Source: Brevibacillus daliensis
GTDB lineage: Bacteria; Bacillota; Bacilli; Brevibacillales; Brevibacillaceae
Direction of reading: 5' to 3'
NCBI RefSeq assembly: GCF_021245735.1
Contig: NZ_JAJISB010000003.1
Coordinates: 248,001 to 312,000, forward strand
DNA length: 64,000 nt
This document shows positions 28,792-35,591 of this stretch, piece by piece. A program made the position numbers and the translations under genes. The notes beneath the pieces are model-generated. The model was not told where the DNA came from, searched no databases, and saw only the letters and a program-made list of their open reading frames with translations. Position 1 is the stretch's first letter, and the number at the start of each line of letters is the position of its first letter.

Positions 28792-28883
28792 AAAGGAGGT
28801 TACTTTCATGTAAGACAATTACAACAGGTAACCTAATAGATAAACATGATAAATAAACCACACAATCCCGAGTAGATTGTGTG
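28792..28883 (+). promoter_or_regulatory. Structured ppiB leader with a start-stop ORF
   Basis: A strong ribosome site (AAAGGAGG, 28793-28799) is followed after eight bases by ATG-TAA (28808-28813), a one-residue ORF. AGGTTAC (28797-28803), which overlaps this ribosome site, can pair with GTAACCT (28828-28834). A second hairpin, CACACAATC with GATTGTGTG (28859-28883), ends five bases before the true ppiB ribosome site. The function is unknown. Confidence 0.45.
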
Positions 28884-28901
28884 ATTACGGAGGTACATAC
28901 G

Positions 28902-29336
28902 ATGAAAAAAGCACAAATTACAATGGAAAATGGAAATGTGGTTGTAGTTGATTTCTTTGAAAAAGAGGCACCTGGTACGGTTGCTAACTTTGAAAAACTA
29001 GCAAATGAAGGTTATTACAACGGATTATCCTTTCACCGTGTCATCGCTGGTTTCGTAGCACAAGGGGGTTGTCCTTATGGAACAGGAACTGGTGGTCCTG
29101 GCTACACAATTAAATGTGAAACAAAAGGAAATCCTCACAAACATGAGCGTGGTGCACTATCCATGGCACATGCAGGTAAAGATACAGGCGGAAGCCAGTT
29201 CTTCATTTGCTATGATAACTTCCCACATTTAGATGGCGTTCATACTGTGTTCGGTAAAGTAGTAGAAGGTATGGAACACGTGGATAAAATCAAGCAAGGC
29301 GATAAAATGCAAGAAGTAAAGGTTTTTGAAGAATAA
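28902..29336 (+). CDS. ppiB: Peptidyl-prolyl cis-trans isomerase B (cyclophilin)
   Basis: Cytoplasmic cyclophilin of 144 residues that speeds proline isomerisation in folding. Catalytic and substrate-binding motifs [35 protein letters not shown] and the [12 protein letters not shown] block are intact. I use ATG 28902 behind ACGGAGG. Its 3' end (29301-29335) is repeated at 34176-34210. Confidence 0.95.
   Translation: MKKAQITMENGNVVVVDFFEKEAPGTVANFEKLANEGYYNGLSFHRVIAGFVAQGGCPYGTGTGGPGYTIKCETKGNPHKHERGALSMAHAGKDTGGSQFFICYDNFPHLDGVHTVFGKVVEGMEHVDKIKQGDKMQEVKVFEE
29301..29335 (+). repeat. Direct repeat, left copy (ppiB 3' end)
   Basis: 35 bases ending just before the last base of the ppiB stop codon; 33 of 35 positions are identical to 34176-34210, same orientation, 4,875 bases apart. 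Confidence 0.85.
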
Positions 29337-29346
29337 TAAGTGCAGG

Positions 29347-29382
29347 AAGAGCAGGTGATTGTGCCTGCTCTTTTTTTTATGT
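29347..29382 (+). terminator. Terminator after ppiB
   Basis: AAGAGCAGG pairs with CCTGCTCTT, followed by eight T residues. Confidence 0.88.
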
Positions 29383-29461
29383 TGTAATCGATAGCATTTC
29401 TGTTAAATGAATTGTTTTAAGTCCTACCAGAACGAAAAAAATCCCTTCCAGCAAATACCCA

Positions 29462-30195
29462 GAAGGTGAAGCTCACTCCATTAGGTATCACTATAAAATA
29501 GCAACAAAACTAATTGAATACTATGGGAACCCTGAAATCCTCATGCAGAAGATAGAAGAAAACTATTGCTACTTACAGAAGTGAAAGGGGTAGGTTTTAA
29601 AAAGATCGATCGATTATGAGTTTTACGTAACAGAAGATCTTATTGCTCTGCATAAGAATTACTGGTATGAAAAGTGAATCTCAGAAATTCTAGTTAGACT
29701 ATTAGAGACAAAAGGAAATTTTAAAATTGATAATATTGAGGGAAAAATAGTAGAGGCAGAGAATGAGCAAGGCTTTACTTTCACGGAGGAGCAAAGCAAT
29801 GCAATATATCATGCAGTGGAGAGTAATGTAGTTGTCATAAGCGTAAAAGCAGGTACAGGTAAGTCAGCTATACTCAAAGGCATTTTGAAAGTATTGTATG
29901 ATTATACCTATGAAACATGTGCTTTGTCTGGTAAGGCCCAATCGTCTACAAGAGATTTTTCATCCTTCAAGATGAGCTTGGTAAAATTGAGCTTGCTTAT
30001 GCTATTACTGGTCACAGATCCCAGGGGAGTGGATGGAAGAATGTACTTGTAGTGTTGGATTATTGTGCTTATAAGTTATTGAATAGACAATGGGTATACA
30101 CTGCAATGACCAGGACAATTAAGTATTGTGTAGTGATTGCTGAGTATAGAGCACTGACACATGCAATAAATACTGATGAATGTGACCTGAACTGA
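29462..30195 (+). pseudogene. RecD-type helicase, frameshifted and internally deleted
   Basis: Four pieces in different frames line up with a RecD2/AAA_30 helicase in order. Piece one reads KLIEYYGNPEILMQKIEEN; piece two reads LLTEVKGVGFKKIDRL, the helix-hairpin-helix motif; piece three reads FTEEQSNAIYHAVESNV then Walker A VKAGTGKSAIL; piece four (29959-30195) reads LAYAITGHRSQGSGWKNVLV then RQWVYTAMTRTIKYCVV, the C-terminal helicase motifs. The region between Walker A and the C-terminus, several hundred residues in family members, is lost. It is dead. It may derive from a mobile element or plasmid. Confidence 0.8.
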
Positions 30196-30333
30196 GGTGT
30201 TTAAGTAGATATTTATCCTGTTTACTAATCCTCTCTTTGACGACAAATCATAATCGGAAAGGATTAATTTGTACGATACATAATAATACCTTATAATGAT
30301 ATTAAGTAACATAGGGTTGAGGAGATAATTCAT

Positions 30334-30888
30334 ATGGAATATGTAGAAGCTCTAAGAGACATAAAACAAATCAATTCCATGAAAAGATATTTAAAAAAAT
30401 ATTCTGAAAGAGATTATGTACTCTTTGTTTTTGGGATAAATACAGGTTTAAAGATCACGGAAATATTGGATATTAGAGTAGGGGATGTTTTGGAAAAAGA
30501 AGGAGCTATAAGCGATTTCATTATGTCTCCTAGAATGACTAAGGAAGTATATCTCAATCACAAAGTAAAAAAGGCTTTACTACATTATATCCAAGCAAAT
30601 TATTTGAACAGTGATGACTATTTATTCCAGTCCACTAAAACTCAAAAACCAATCACACGTCAACAAGCTTACCGAGTCATTCATCATGCGGCAGAAGTAG
30701 TTGGTATACGGGGGAAAATTGGTACAAATTCTATGCGCAAAACTTTTGGATTCTATGCTTATAAACGGGGAGTAGCCATTTCTCTGCTTCAAAAACATTT
30801 TAATCATTCAACTCCCTCAGAAACTCTTAAATATCTTGGAATTTCAAAAGATGAAAAAATTAGAAAGGAAATTGATGTGAATCTTTAA
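30334..30888 (+). CDS. Small tyrosine recombinase/integrase with altered catalytic residues
   Basis: A 184-residue catalytic-domain-only tyrosine recombinase of the short Bacillus type. The fold markers are NTGLKITEILDIRVGDV, KPITRQQAYRVIHHAAE, TNSMRKTFGFYAYKRG and LLQKHFNHSTPSETLKYLGI. The second Arg (R135), His (H158) and the nucleophile Tyr (Y167) are present. But the first catalytic Arg is Lys (K40, TGLK instead of TGLR) and the His of HxxR is Asn (N132). Activity is therefore doubtful. It follows the dead helicase and precedes khtTU. Start ATG 30334, with GAGGAG upstream. Confidence 0.82.
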   Translation: MEYVEALRDIKQINSMKRYLKKYSERDYVLFVFGINTGLKITEILDIRVGDVLEKEGAISDFIMSPRMTKEVYLNHKVKKALLHYIQANYLNSDDYLFQSTKTQKPITRQQAYRVIHHAAEVVGIRGKIGTNSMRKTFGFYAYKRGVAISLLQKHFNHSTPSETLKYLGISKDEKIRKEIDVNL

Positions 30889-30938
30889 AAGTAACACCTC
30901 AATCCAATGTTTGTAAAATTAAAGGAGGAAAATTCGAA

Positions 30939-31433
30939 ATGAATATTAGAGAAAGTGAGCTTCCTGGAATTGGGTATAAGTTTGAAATTATTACTAAAAA
31001 TCAAGATAAGATGGTTATTGTAATTCATGATGATGGAAGAAGAGAAATATATCATTTTGATTCAGATGATCATGATGAAGTTATCTGCAATGTTACTTTA
31101 AACGATATGGAATCTAGACAAATTGCAGGAATATTAGGCGGAATGGCATATAAACCAAAAGCGTTAGAAACTGTGGAAATTGCTTTTGATGACTTAATTA
31201 TTGAATGGTATCAGGTAGAACCAAATGCACCTGTTGTAAATAAAACGATTGGTGAGATTGATATACGAAATAACTTTGGGGTTACCGTTATTGCGATAAA
31301 GAAAAAAAATACGAAAAAAGCTAACAACCCAGGACCAGATACAGTTATTGAAGTAGGAGACACATTAGTTATCTCAGGGGAAAGGAACCAATTAAAAGTG
31401 CTTATTCAAGATTTATTATCTAGTAGGAAGTGA
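30939..31433 (+). CDS. khtT: K+/H+ antiporter regulatory subunit KhtT
   Basis: Soluble 164-residue protein: an N-terminal domain of ~75 residues (MNIRESELPGIGYKFEI) and a TrkA-C/RCK_C domain at ~80-162 (NKTIGEIDIRNNFGVTVIAI, DTVIEVGDTLVISGERNQL). It binds nucleotide (cyclic-di-AMP in Bacillus) and gates the KhtU antiporter encoded nine bases downstream. Ribosome site AAAGGAGGAAAA. Confidence 0.9.
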   Translation: MNIRESELPGIGYKFEIITKNQDKMVIVIHDDGRREIYHFDSDDHDEVICNVTLNDMESRQIAGILGGMAYKPKALETVEIAFDDLIIEWYQVEPNAPVVNKTIGEIDIRNNFGVTVIAIKKKNTKKANNPGPDTVIEVGDTLVISGERNQLKVLIQDLLSSRK

Positions 31434-31442
31434 GGGAAATAG

Positions 31443-32669
31443 ATGGATCAATTAGTATTTGAAGTTGGAACCGCACTTGTCCTTGTAGCTATTGGTTCAA
31501 TTATTGCTAATAAGCTTAAGTTTTCCATTATCCCTTTTCTGATCATACTAGGTATGCTTGTTGGGCCACATGCTCCACAGGTCGGGATTATTAACTTAAC
31601 CTTTATTGAAAGTAATGAAATTATTCAATTTTTAGGGCGAATAGGGGTACTGTTTTTACTTTTCTACCTAGGGCTTGAATTTTCTGTAGGTAAGCTAGTG
31701 AAATCAGGACGGAATATTGTTATAGGGGGGAGTATCTATGTAGTAATCAATTTTGTATTAGGCCTTCTATTTGGATTTATTACTGGAATGCCATGGATGG
31801 AAACTCTAATTATTGCTGGACTCCTTAGTGTATCCTCTAGTGCAATTGTAGCGAAAGTTCTTGTCGATTTAAAAAGAACAGCAAATCCTGAAACAGAGCT
31901 AATTCTTGGGATTGTATTATTTGATGATATCTTTCTAGCTTTATTTTTAACCACAATGTCAGGTATTTTGCTTGCTGGATCTACTTCCGCCCTCGGTATT
32001 ATCACTTCTGTTCTTATTTCAATTGGTTATATGTTACTGTTTTTTATAATTGCACGAAAAGGTGCTCCTTTATTAAATAAATGGTTAAATATAAAATCTG
32101 ATGAGATTTTCATTATTGTTATATTTGCCATATTATTTTTTGTTGCTGGATTTTCAGAAACGCTTCATGTAGCAGAAGCGATTGGCGCCTTACTATTAGG
32201 TTTAGTTTTTTCTGAAACTGAGCACCGGGATCGTATTGAACATTTGGTCGTTCCGTTCAGAGATTTCTTTGGAGCTATTTTCTTCTTTAGCTTTGGACTT
32301 AGTATTGATCCCTCAACATTGGCAGGAGCAATTTGGTTGGCATTAGGTGCTGCATTAATAACAATTATCGGAAACTTTGTAGCAGGTATGATTTCTGGTA
32401 GAAAAGCTGGTCTATCCCATAAAGCTTCTACTAGTATCGGGCTAACAATAATGGCTAGGGGGGAATTTTCAATTATTGTTGCTAACCTGGGAGTCACAGC
32501 AGGATTAAGTTCGATTTTAACTCCATTTACTGCCCTTTATGTTTTTATTTTGGCAATCTTTGGGCCACTTATGGCGAAAGAAAGCAAGAGTATTTACAAA
32601 ATTTTAAACAATATTTTCAAATGGAGCAAAGAAACGGAAAAGAAAAAAAGAGAAGTTACTGGAGGATGA
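31443..32669 (+). CDS. khtU: K+/H+ antiporter KhtU (CPA2 family)
   Basis: Membrane protein of 408 residues with about 12 helices. Features of monovalent cation:proton antiporter-2 proteins include FLLFYLGLEFSVGKLVKSG, SSSAIVAKVLVDL, EAIGALLLGLVFSETEHRDRIEHLVVPFRDFFGAIFFFSFG and MARGEFSIIVANLG. With KhtT it exports K+ under alkaline or high-K+ stress. The last residues are highly basic. A decayed ORF follows without a gap. Confidence 0.9.
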   Translation: MDQLVFEVGTALVLVAIGSIIANKLKFSIIPFLIILGMLVGPHAPQVGIINLTFIESNEIIQFLGRIGVLFLLFYLGLEFSVGKLVKSGRNIVIGGSIYVVINFVLGLLFGFITGMPWMETLIIAGLLSVSSSAIVAKVLVDLKRTANPETELILGIVLFDDIFLALFLTTMSGILLAGSTSALGIITSVLISIGYMLLFFIIARKGAPLLNKWLNIKSDEIFIIVIFAILFFVAGFSETLHVAEAIGALLLGLVFSETEHRDRIEHLVVPFRDFFGAIFFFSFGLSIDPSTLAGAIWLALGAALITIIGNFVAGMISGRKAGLSHKASTSIGLTIMARGEFSIIVANLGVTAGLSSILTPFTALYVFILAIFGPLMAKESKSIYKILNNIFKWSKETEKKKREVTGG

Positions 32670-32670
32670 A

Positions 32671-32889
32671 CTAGTCATCGACAAAACTGTGTGGGAGAAA
32701 GATGAGTATGCAGATACAGGACTCTTTACCGGTATAGGAATGTAGGACGGAAAGGTGTATGCGTTGCAAGCACCAAGTGAAGCACCTTATGTGGAGAAGC
32801 CGGAAAGCCCAGAATATAACGAAAGTGTCGACATGCTGAACCATCTTAGACAATCCATTCGTTTATGTTCATTAGATAAATGGAAGTAA
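32671..32889 (+). pseudogene. Decayed ORF of unknown function
   Basis: A reading frame directly after khtU is protein-like on both sides of a single in-frame TAG (32743-32745): EYADTGLFTGIGM, stop, DGKVYALQAPSEAPYVEKPE and NESVDMLNHLRQ, ending at TAA 32887-32889. It has no start codon close to a ribosome site in its own frame. I do not recognise the family. Confidence 0.5.
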
Positions 32890-32930
32890 GCAAAAGAATC
32901 CTTGAAGATTATCTTCAAGGATTCTTTTGC
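32890..32930 (+). terminator. Perfect 20-bp inverted repeat / terminator
   Basis: GCAAAAGAATCCTTGAAGAT and its exact complement flank a single T. It ends the khtTU segment. No T-run beyond the arm itself (TTCTTTTGC). The gap to 33236 contains nothing that I recognise. Confidence 0.65.
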
Positions 32931-33236
32931 AGTAAAAATAAATATGAAGTATATCCATACAATTTACTGAAAGCATCTTGGGTGAAGATTAGGAATGCGG
33001 GTTGGAACATTATATTGAATATTGGTTAGGTAATCATATCGCTGATCAAAAAATAGATTAGCCATCAAAATCACTTTCTTGATAATCGACCTTTCTTACT
33101 TTTATCAACTTTTTATTAATCAAAAATTGTTGAAGGTTGATGATAAACTGGGATACTTTTCTTCGATTGAAAACAATCATACATGGATAAAATAATAAAT
33201 GGTCTAACAAAATGATTGTAGTTACGGCGGTGTAAA

Positions 33237-33950
33237 ATGGACTTACATATCTTAGATATTGTTTTTCGATCCGTTCTTGCATTTACAATTATGATGATTA
33301 TTGCTCGTATACTTGGCAAACCAACTATCTCCCAGCTGACGTATCACGATTTCGTAGTTACAATTACACTAGGTGCTTTAACAGCTAATTTGTCATTCAA
33401 TAAGCAGGTAAGTGTTTGGCAGATGATCACCGCACTACTCACGTTCTCTATCATTGCTTATATATTAATGTATCTAGCCCTTAAAAATAGAACGCTTCGT
33501 AAATGGTTCTCAGGTCAGCCAACGGTCATTATCCAAGATGGAAAAATTTTAGAGAGTAATATGCGAAAATTGAAGTTGACATTGGATACACTGAATCAAG
33601 AGTTAAGAGAAAAAGACGTATTCAACCTTGAAGAAGTTCAATACGCCATACTTGAACTAAATGGAAAACTTTCTGTACTTCGAAAACCGGAATATTTACC
33701 AGTTACGAGAAAAGATTTAAAACTAAAACCTATCAAAAAGCAATTATTTCCAATTGAACTGATCATGGACGGTCAAGTCATTGGAGACAACTTAACAGCT
33801 AATGGTGTTACAAGGGAATGGCTTCTATCCCAGGTAAAAAAACGGGGGCTCACCATTGAAAAAATCAATTATGCCGTAAAAAGTTCTAATGGAACTTTAT
33901 ATATTGATCAGTATGAGGATCGTATAAAGCATTCAATCGACCGGGAATAA
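33237..33950 (+). CDS. DUF421 (YetF-like) membrane protein
   Basis: 237 residues: three N-terminal helices (~5-25, ~32-52, ~58-80) and a C-terminal DUF421 domain of two alpha-beta repeats (PTVIIQDGKILESNMRKLKL and PIELIMDGQVIGDNLTANGV). YetF proteins are widespread in Bacillus, often paralogous, and of unclear function, with some linked to spore germination. It stands alone. The start is ATG 33237, with only a weak ribosome site (GGCGG). Confidence 0.85.
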   Translation: MDLHILDIVFRSVLAFTIMMIIARILGKPTISQLTYHDFVVTITLGALTANLSFNKQVSVWQMITALLTFSIIAYILMYLALKNRTLRKWFSGQPTVIIQDGKILESNMRKLKLTLDTLNQELREKDVFNLEEVQYAILELNGKLSVLRKPEYLPVTRKDLKLKPIKKQLFPIELIMDGQVIGDNLTANGVTREWLLSQVKKRGLTIEKINYAVKSSNGTLYIDQYEDRIKHSIDRE

Positions 33951-33999
33951 TATCCTGTCGAATCATCTGTATCCATGCTTTTTCCAAGAAGGCACTAGT

Positions 34000-34168
34000 T
34001 TCATCGTTGCAGACTCATCCATCAGCTTTGCTCGCGCTGTGGATACCAAAACAAAGAGGTTAAAAACCTGAATTTGCGTAAATTGTCGTGCCTAAGTTGC
34101 CGCAGCGAATGGGACAGAGACACGTCAGTTTGAACATTCTTGCCTAAGGCAAAGAGACTATGTATGAA
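34000..34168 (+). pseudogene. IS200/IS605 TnpB C-terminal remnant
   Basis: A frameshifted trace of a TnpB/OrfB protein. FIVADSSI in one frame passes to [18 protein letters not shown] and [12 protein letters not shown] in another, giving the CxxC-CxxC zinc ribbon followed by the RuvC-III DRD motif, then an in-frame TGA. The rest of the element is absent. The frame then runs directly into the copied ppiB end. Confidence 0.65.
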
Positions 34169-34175
34169 GCACGTG

Positions 34176-34210
34176 GATAAAATGCAAGAAGTTAAGGTTT
34201 TTAAAGAATA
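34176..34210 (+). repeat. Direct repeat, right copy (second ppiB 3' end)
   Basis: 33 of 35 bases match 29301-29335. The upstream CACGTG at 34170-34175 also matches ppiB, but the 18 bases that lie between two GATAAAAT repeats in ppiB are missing, as expected of a slip deletion. No earlier part of ppiB is present. Confidence 0.85.
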
Positions 34211-34229
34211 GAATATAAAGAAAATATGA

Positions 34230-34264
34230 AATCCCTTTTAGCACATCGCTAGAAGGGGTTTTTT
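34230..34264 (+). terminator. Terminator downstream of the ppiB fragment
   Basis: AATCCCTTTTAGC pairs (two G-U) with GCTAGAAGGGGTT, followed by TTTT. Confidence 0.75.
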
Positions 34265-34350
34265 AAATAAAAAAACCAAACGTGTAATGGTAATTTTTGC
34301 TACAATCAAAAGAGAATTGCTTGTTTTAGAAAACCACGAATGGAGGGTGT

Positions 34351-34818
34351 ATGTTGCAACCATTATTTCAATATAACTGGCAAGTAAGAGATGAATGGTT
34401 TGAATTGTTACAAAGGGTTCCACAAGAAGAATTAATAAAGCCCCGTGTTGGTGGAGTGGAAAGTATTATGTATACACTGTTTCATATTATCGATGTAGAA
34501 TACAGCTGGATTCGTGGTATTCAGGGCAAACCAGATATTTCAGTGCAATATGAAGATTACTTGAGTATCCCCTTACTAAAAGAGCTATCTGATTCATGGC
34601 GTACCGAGCTGCAAGAATTTCTACAAACATGGTCAAATGAGGATGAAAAAGTAATTGTGACTGTTTCCTGGGACGAAGAAACATATAGAAAAGGCGAAAT
34701 ATTGCGGCATGTGATAGCGCATGAAATCCATCATATGGGACAGTTATCTGTTTGGGCGAAGGAATTGGGAGTAACACCTGCTTCAGCTAATCTGATTAGA
34801 AGAGGTTTATATGAGTAG
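34351..34818 (+). CDS. DinB family protein
   Basis: Four-helix-bundle protein of 155 residues. The three metal ligands of the DinB/YfiT fold are seen as H45 (TLFHIIDVE), H124 and H128 (IAHEIHHMGQL). Members are metal-dependent enzymes, some thiol (bacillithiol) transferases; the reaction here is unknown. Start ATG 34351 behind GGAGGGT. Confidence 0.88.
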   Translation: MLQPLFQYNWQVRDEWFELLQRVPQEELIKPRVGGVESIMYTLFHIIDVEYSWIRGIQGKPDISVQYEDYLSIPLLKELSDSWRTELQEFLQTWSNEDEKVIVTVSWDEETYRKGEILRHVIAHEIHHMGQLSVWAKELGVTPASANLIRRGLYE

Positions 34819-34867
34819 GTTAGAGCGTCTAGCTAGGCTAATGGAAGTAATCCTACATACCTAATAC

Positions 34868-34908
34868 AATTGCCCAACCGGCTACAATCCCGGTTGGGCA
34901 ATGTTTTT
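34868..34908 (+). terminator. Terminator after the dinB-like gene
   Basis: ATTGCCCAACCGG pairs with CCGGTTGGGCAAT, followed by TTTTT. Confidence 0.88.
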
Positions 34909-34998
34909 GATCATAGTAAGTTTTATAGGTATTTGTGCAGGCATTCTATTCGCGAAAAGTAATAGGGATAAGATATTCTGAAACAAGAGGGTGAAGTA

Positions 34999-35208
34999 TT
35001 AATAATCACAAATTGGTTGACCACCTGGTACTGGTTTACATACTGGCGGTGGTGGCGGTGGTTTTTTTCCCCCACCACAATTTGGTGTTACTTTGAATAC
35101 ATTGGATCCAGTGGAACTGCATGGATAAATAACATCAGTTGCATGAACGGATCCCATACTGCCCATAATTAAGCCAAGAGCCATAGCTAATGTAATTACC
35201 TTTTTCAT
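34999..35208 (-). CDS. Small secreted Cys/Pro-rich peptide
   Basis: 69 residues. A Sec signal peptide (KK then ITLAMALGLIMG) with likely cleavage after SVHA at residue 23 leaves a ~46-residue extracellular peptide with four cysteines (30, 44, 57, 67), a GGGKK turn and six consecutive prolines (50-55). The ribosome site GGAGGTGAG lies six bases before the ATG, so the gene is convincing. I recognise no family. Even cysteine count suggests disulfides; it could be a bacteriocin-like, wall-associated or signalling peptide. It is single and faces away from nrdD. Confidence 0.72.
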   Translation of the reverse strand: MKKVITLAMALGLIMGSMGSVHATDVIYPCSSTGSNVFKVTPNCGGGKKPPPPPPVCKPVPGGQPICDY

Positions 35209-35490
35209 TTAACTCACCTCCATATTTATAATCTAATAGAAGTATATCTATAAATGACATTAATGTAAATATATTCTAAATAATAAAAAAATAAAATCTT
35301 TTTAGTTTTATTATTTAGTATAAAAAAATAAAAATGTTAATTTTAGTTACTCATTTTCAAGAAATTTTCAACAAAAAATGTTACATTCATACAAACAAAT
35401 AATAGGTTTTCCAAGAATAATTCATACTTTTATCGGTTTACTAGCAGCAGACACCCCTTTAAATTATTTTAATTTTCCATAAATAATATA

Positions 35491-35506
35491 ACTGGATATA
35501 TAGTGT
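35491..35506 (+). promoter_or_regulatory. NrdR box 1
   Basis: ACTGGATATATAGTGT resembles the NrdR palindrome ACACTATATATAGTGT (distal half perfect). Confidence 0.7.
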
Positions 35507-35531
35507 TAGAATTGGATGTATTAGAAAAATG

Positions 35532-35547
35532 ACACTATATATAGTAG
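35532..35547 (+). promoter_or_regulatory. NrdR box 2
   Basis: ACACTATATATAGTAG differs from the NrdR palindrome only at the last two positions. It begins 41 bases after box 1, about four helical turns, as expected for cooperative NrdR binding. It overlaps the upstream ATG at 35529, which argues that translation starts later. Confidence 0.8.
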
Positions 35548-35591
35548 TTAAAAACAATAAACAGGTATTAAATTTCAAGGGAGAGGTAAGC

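Larger units (their letters stand above)
35209..35591. other. AT-rich divergent regulatory region
   Basis: 383 bases between the small peptide gene and nrdD, very AT-rich. It holds two NrdR boxes close to nrdD. I see no further gene. Confidence 0.6.

Noticed and set aside
29816-30052. Small ORF with a Walker A motif as a separate gene
   Set aside because: It is one of four frame pieces of the helicase remnant and changes to meaningless residues after the frameshift near 29957.
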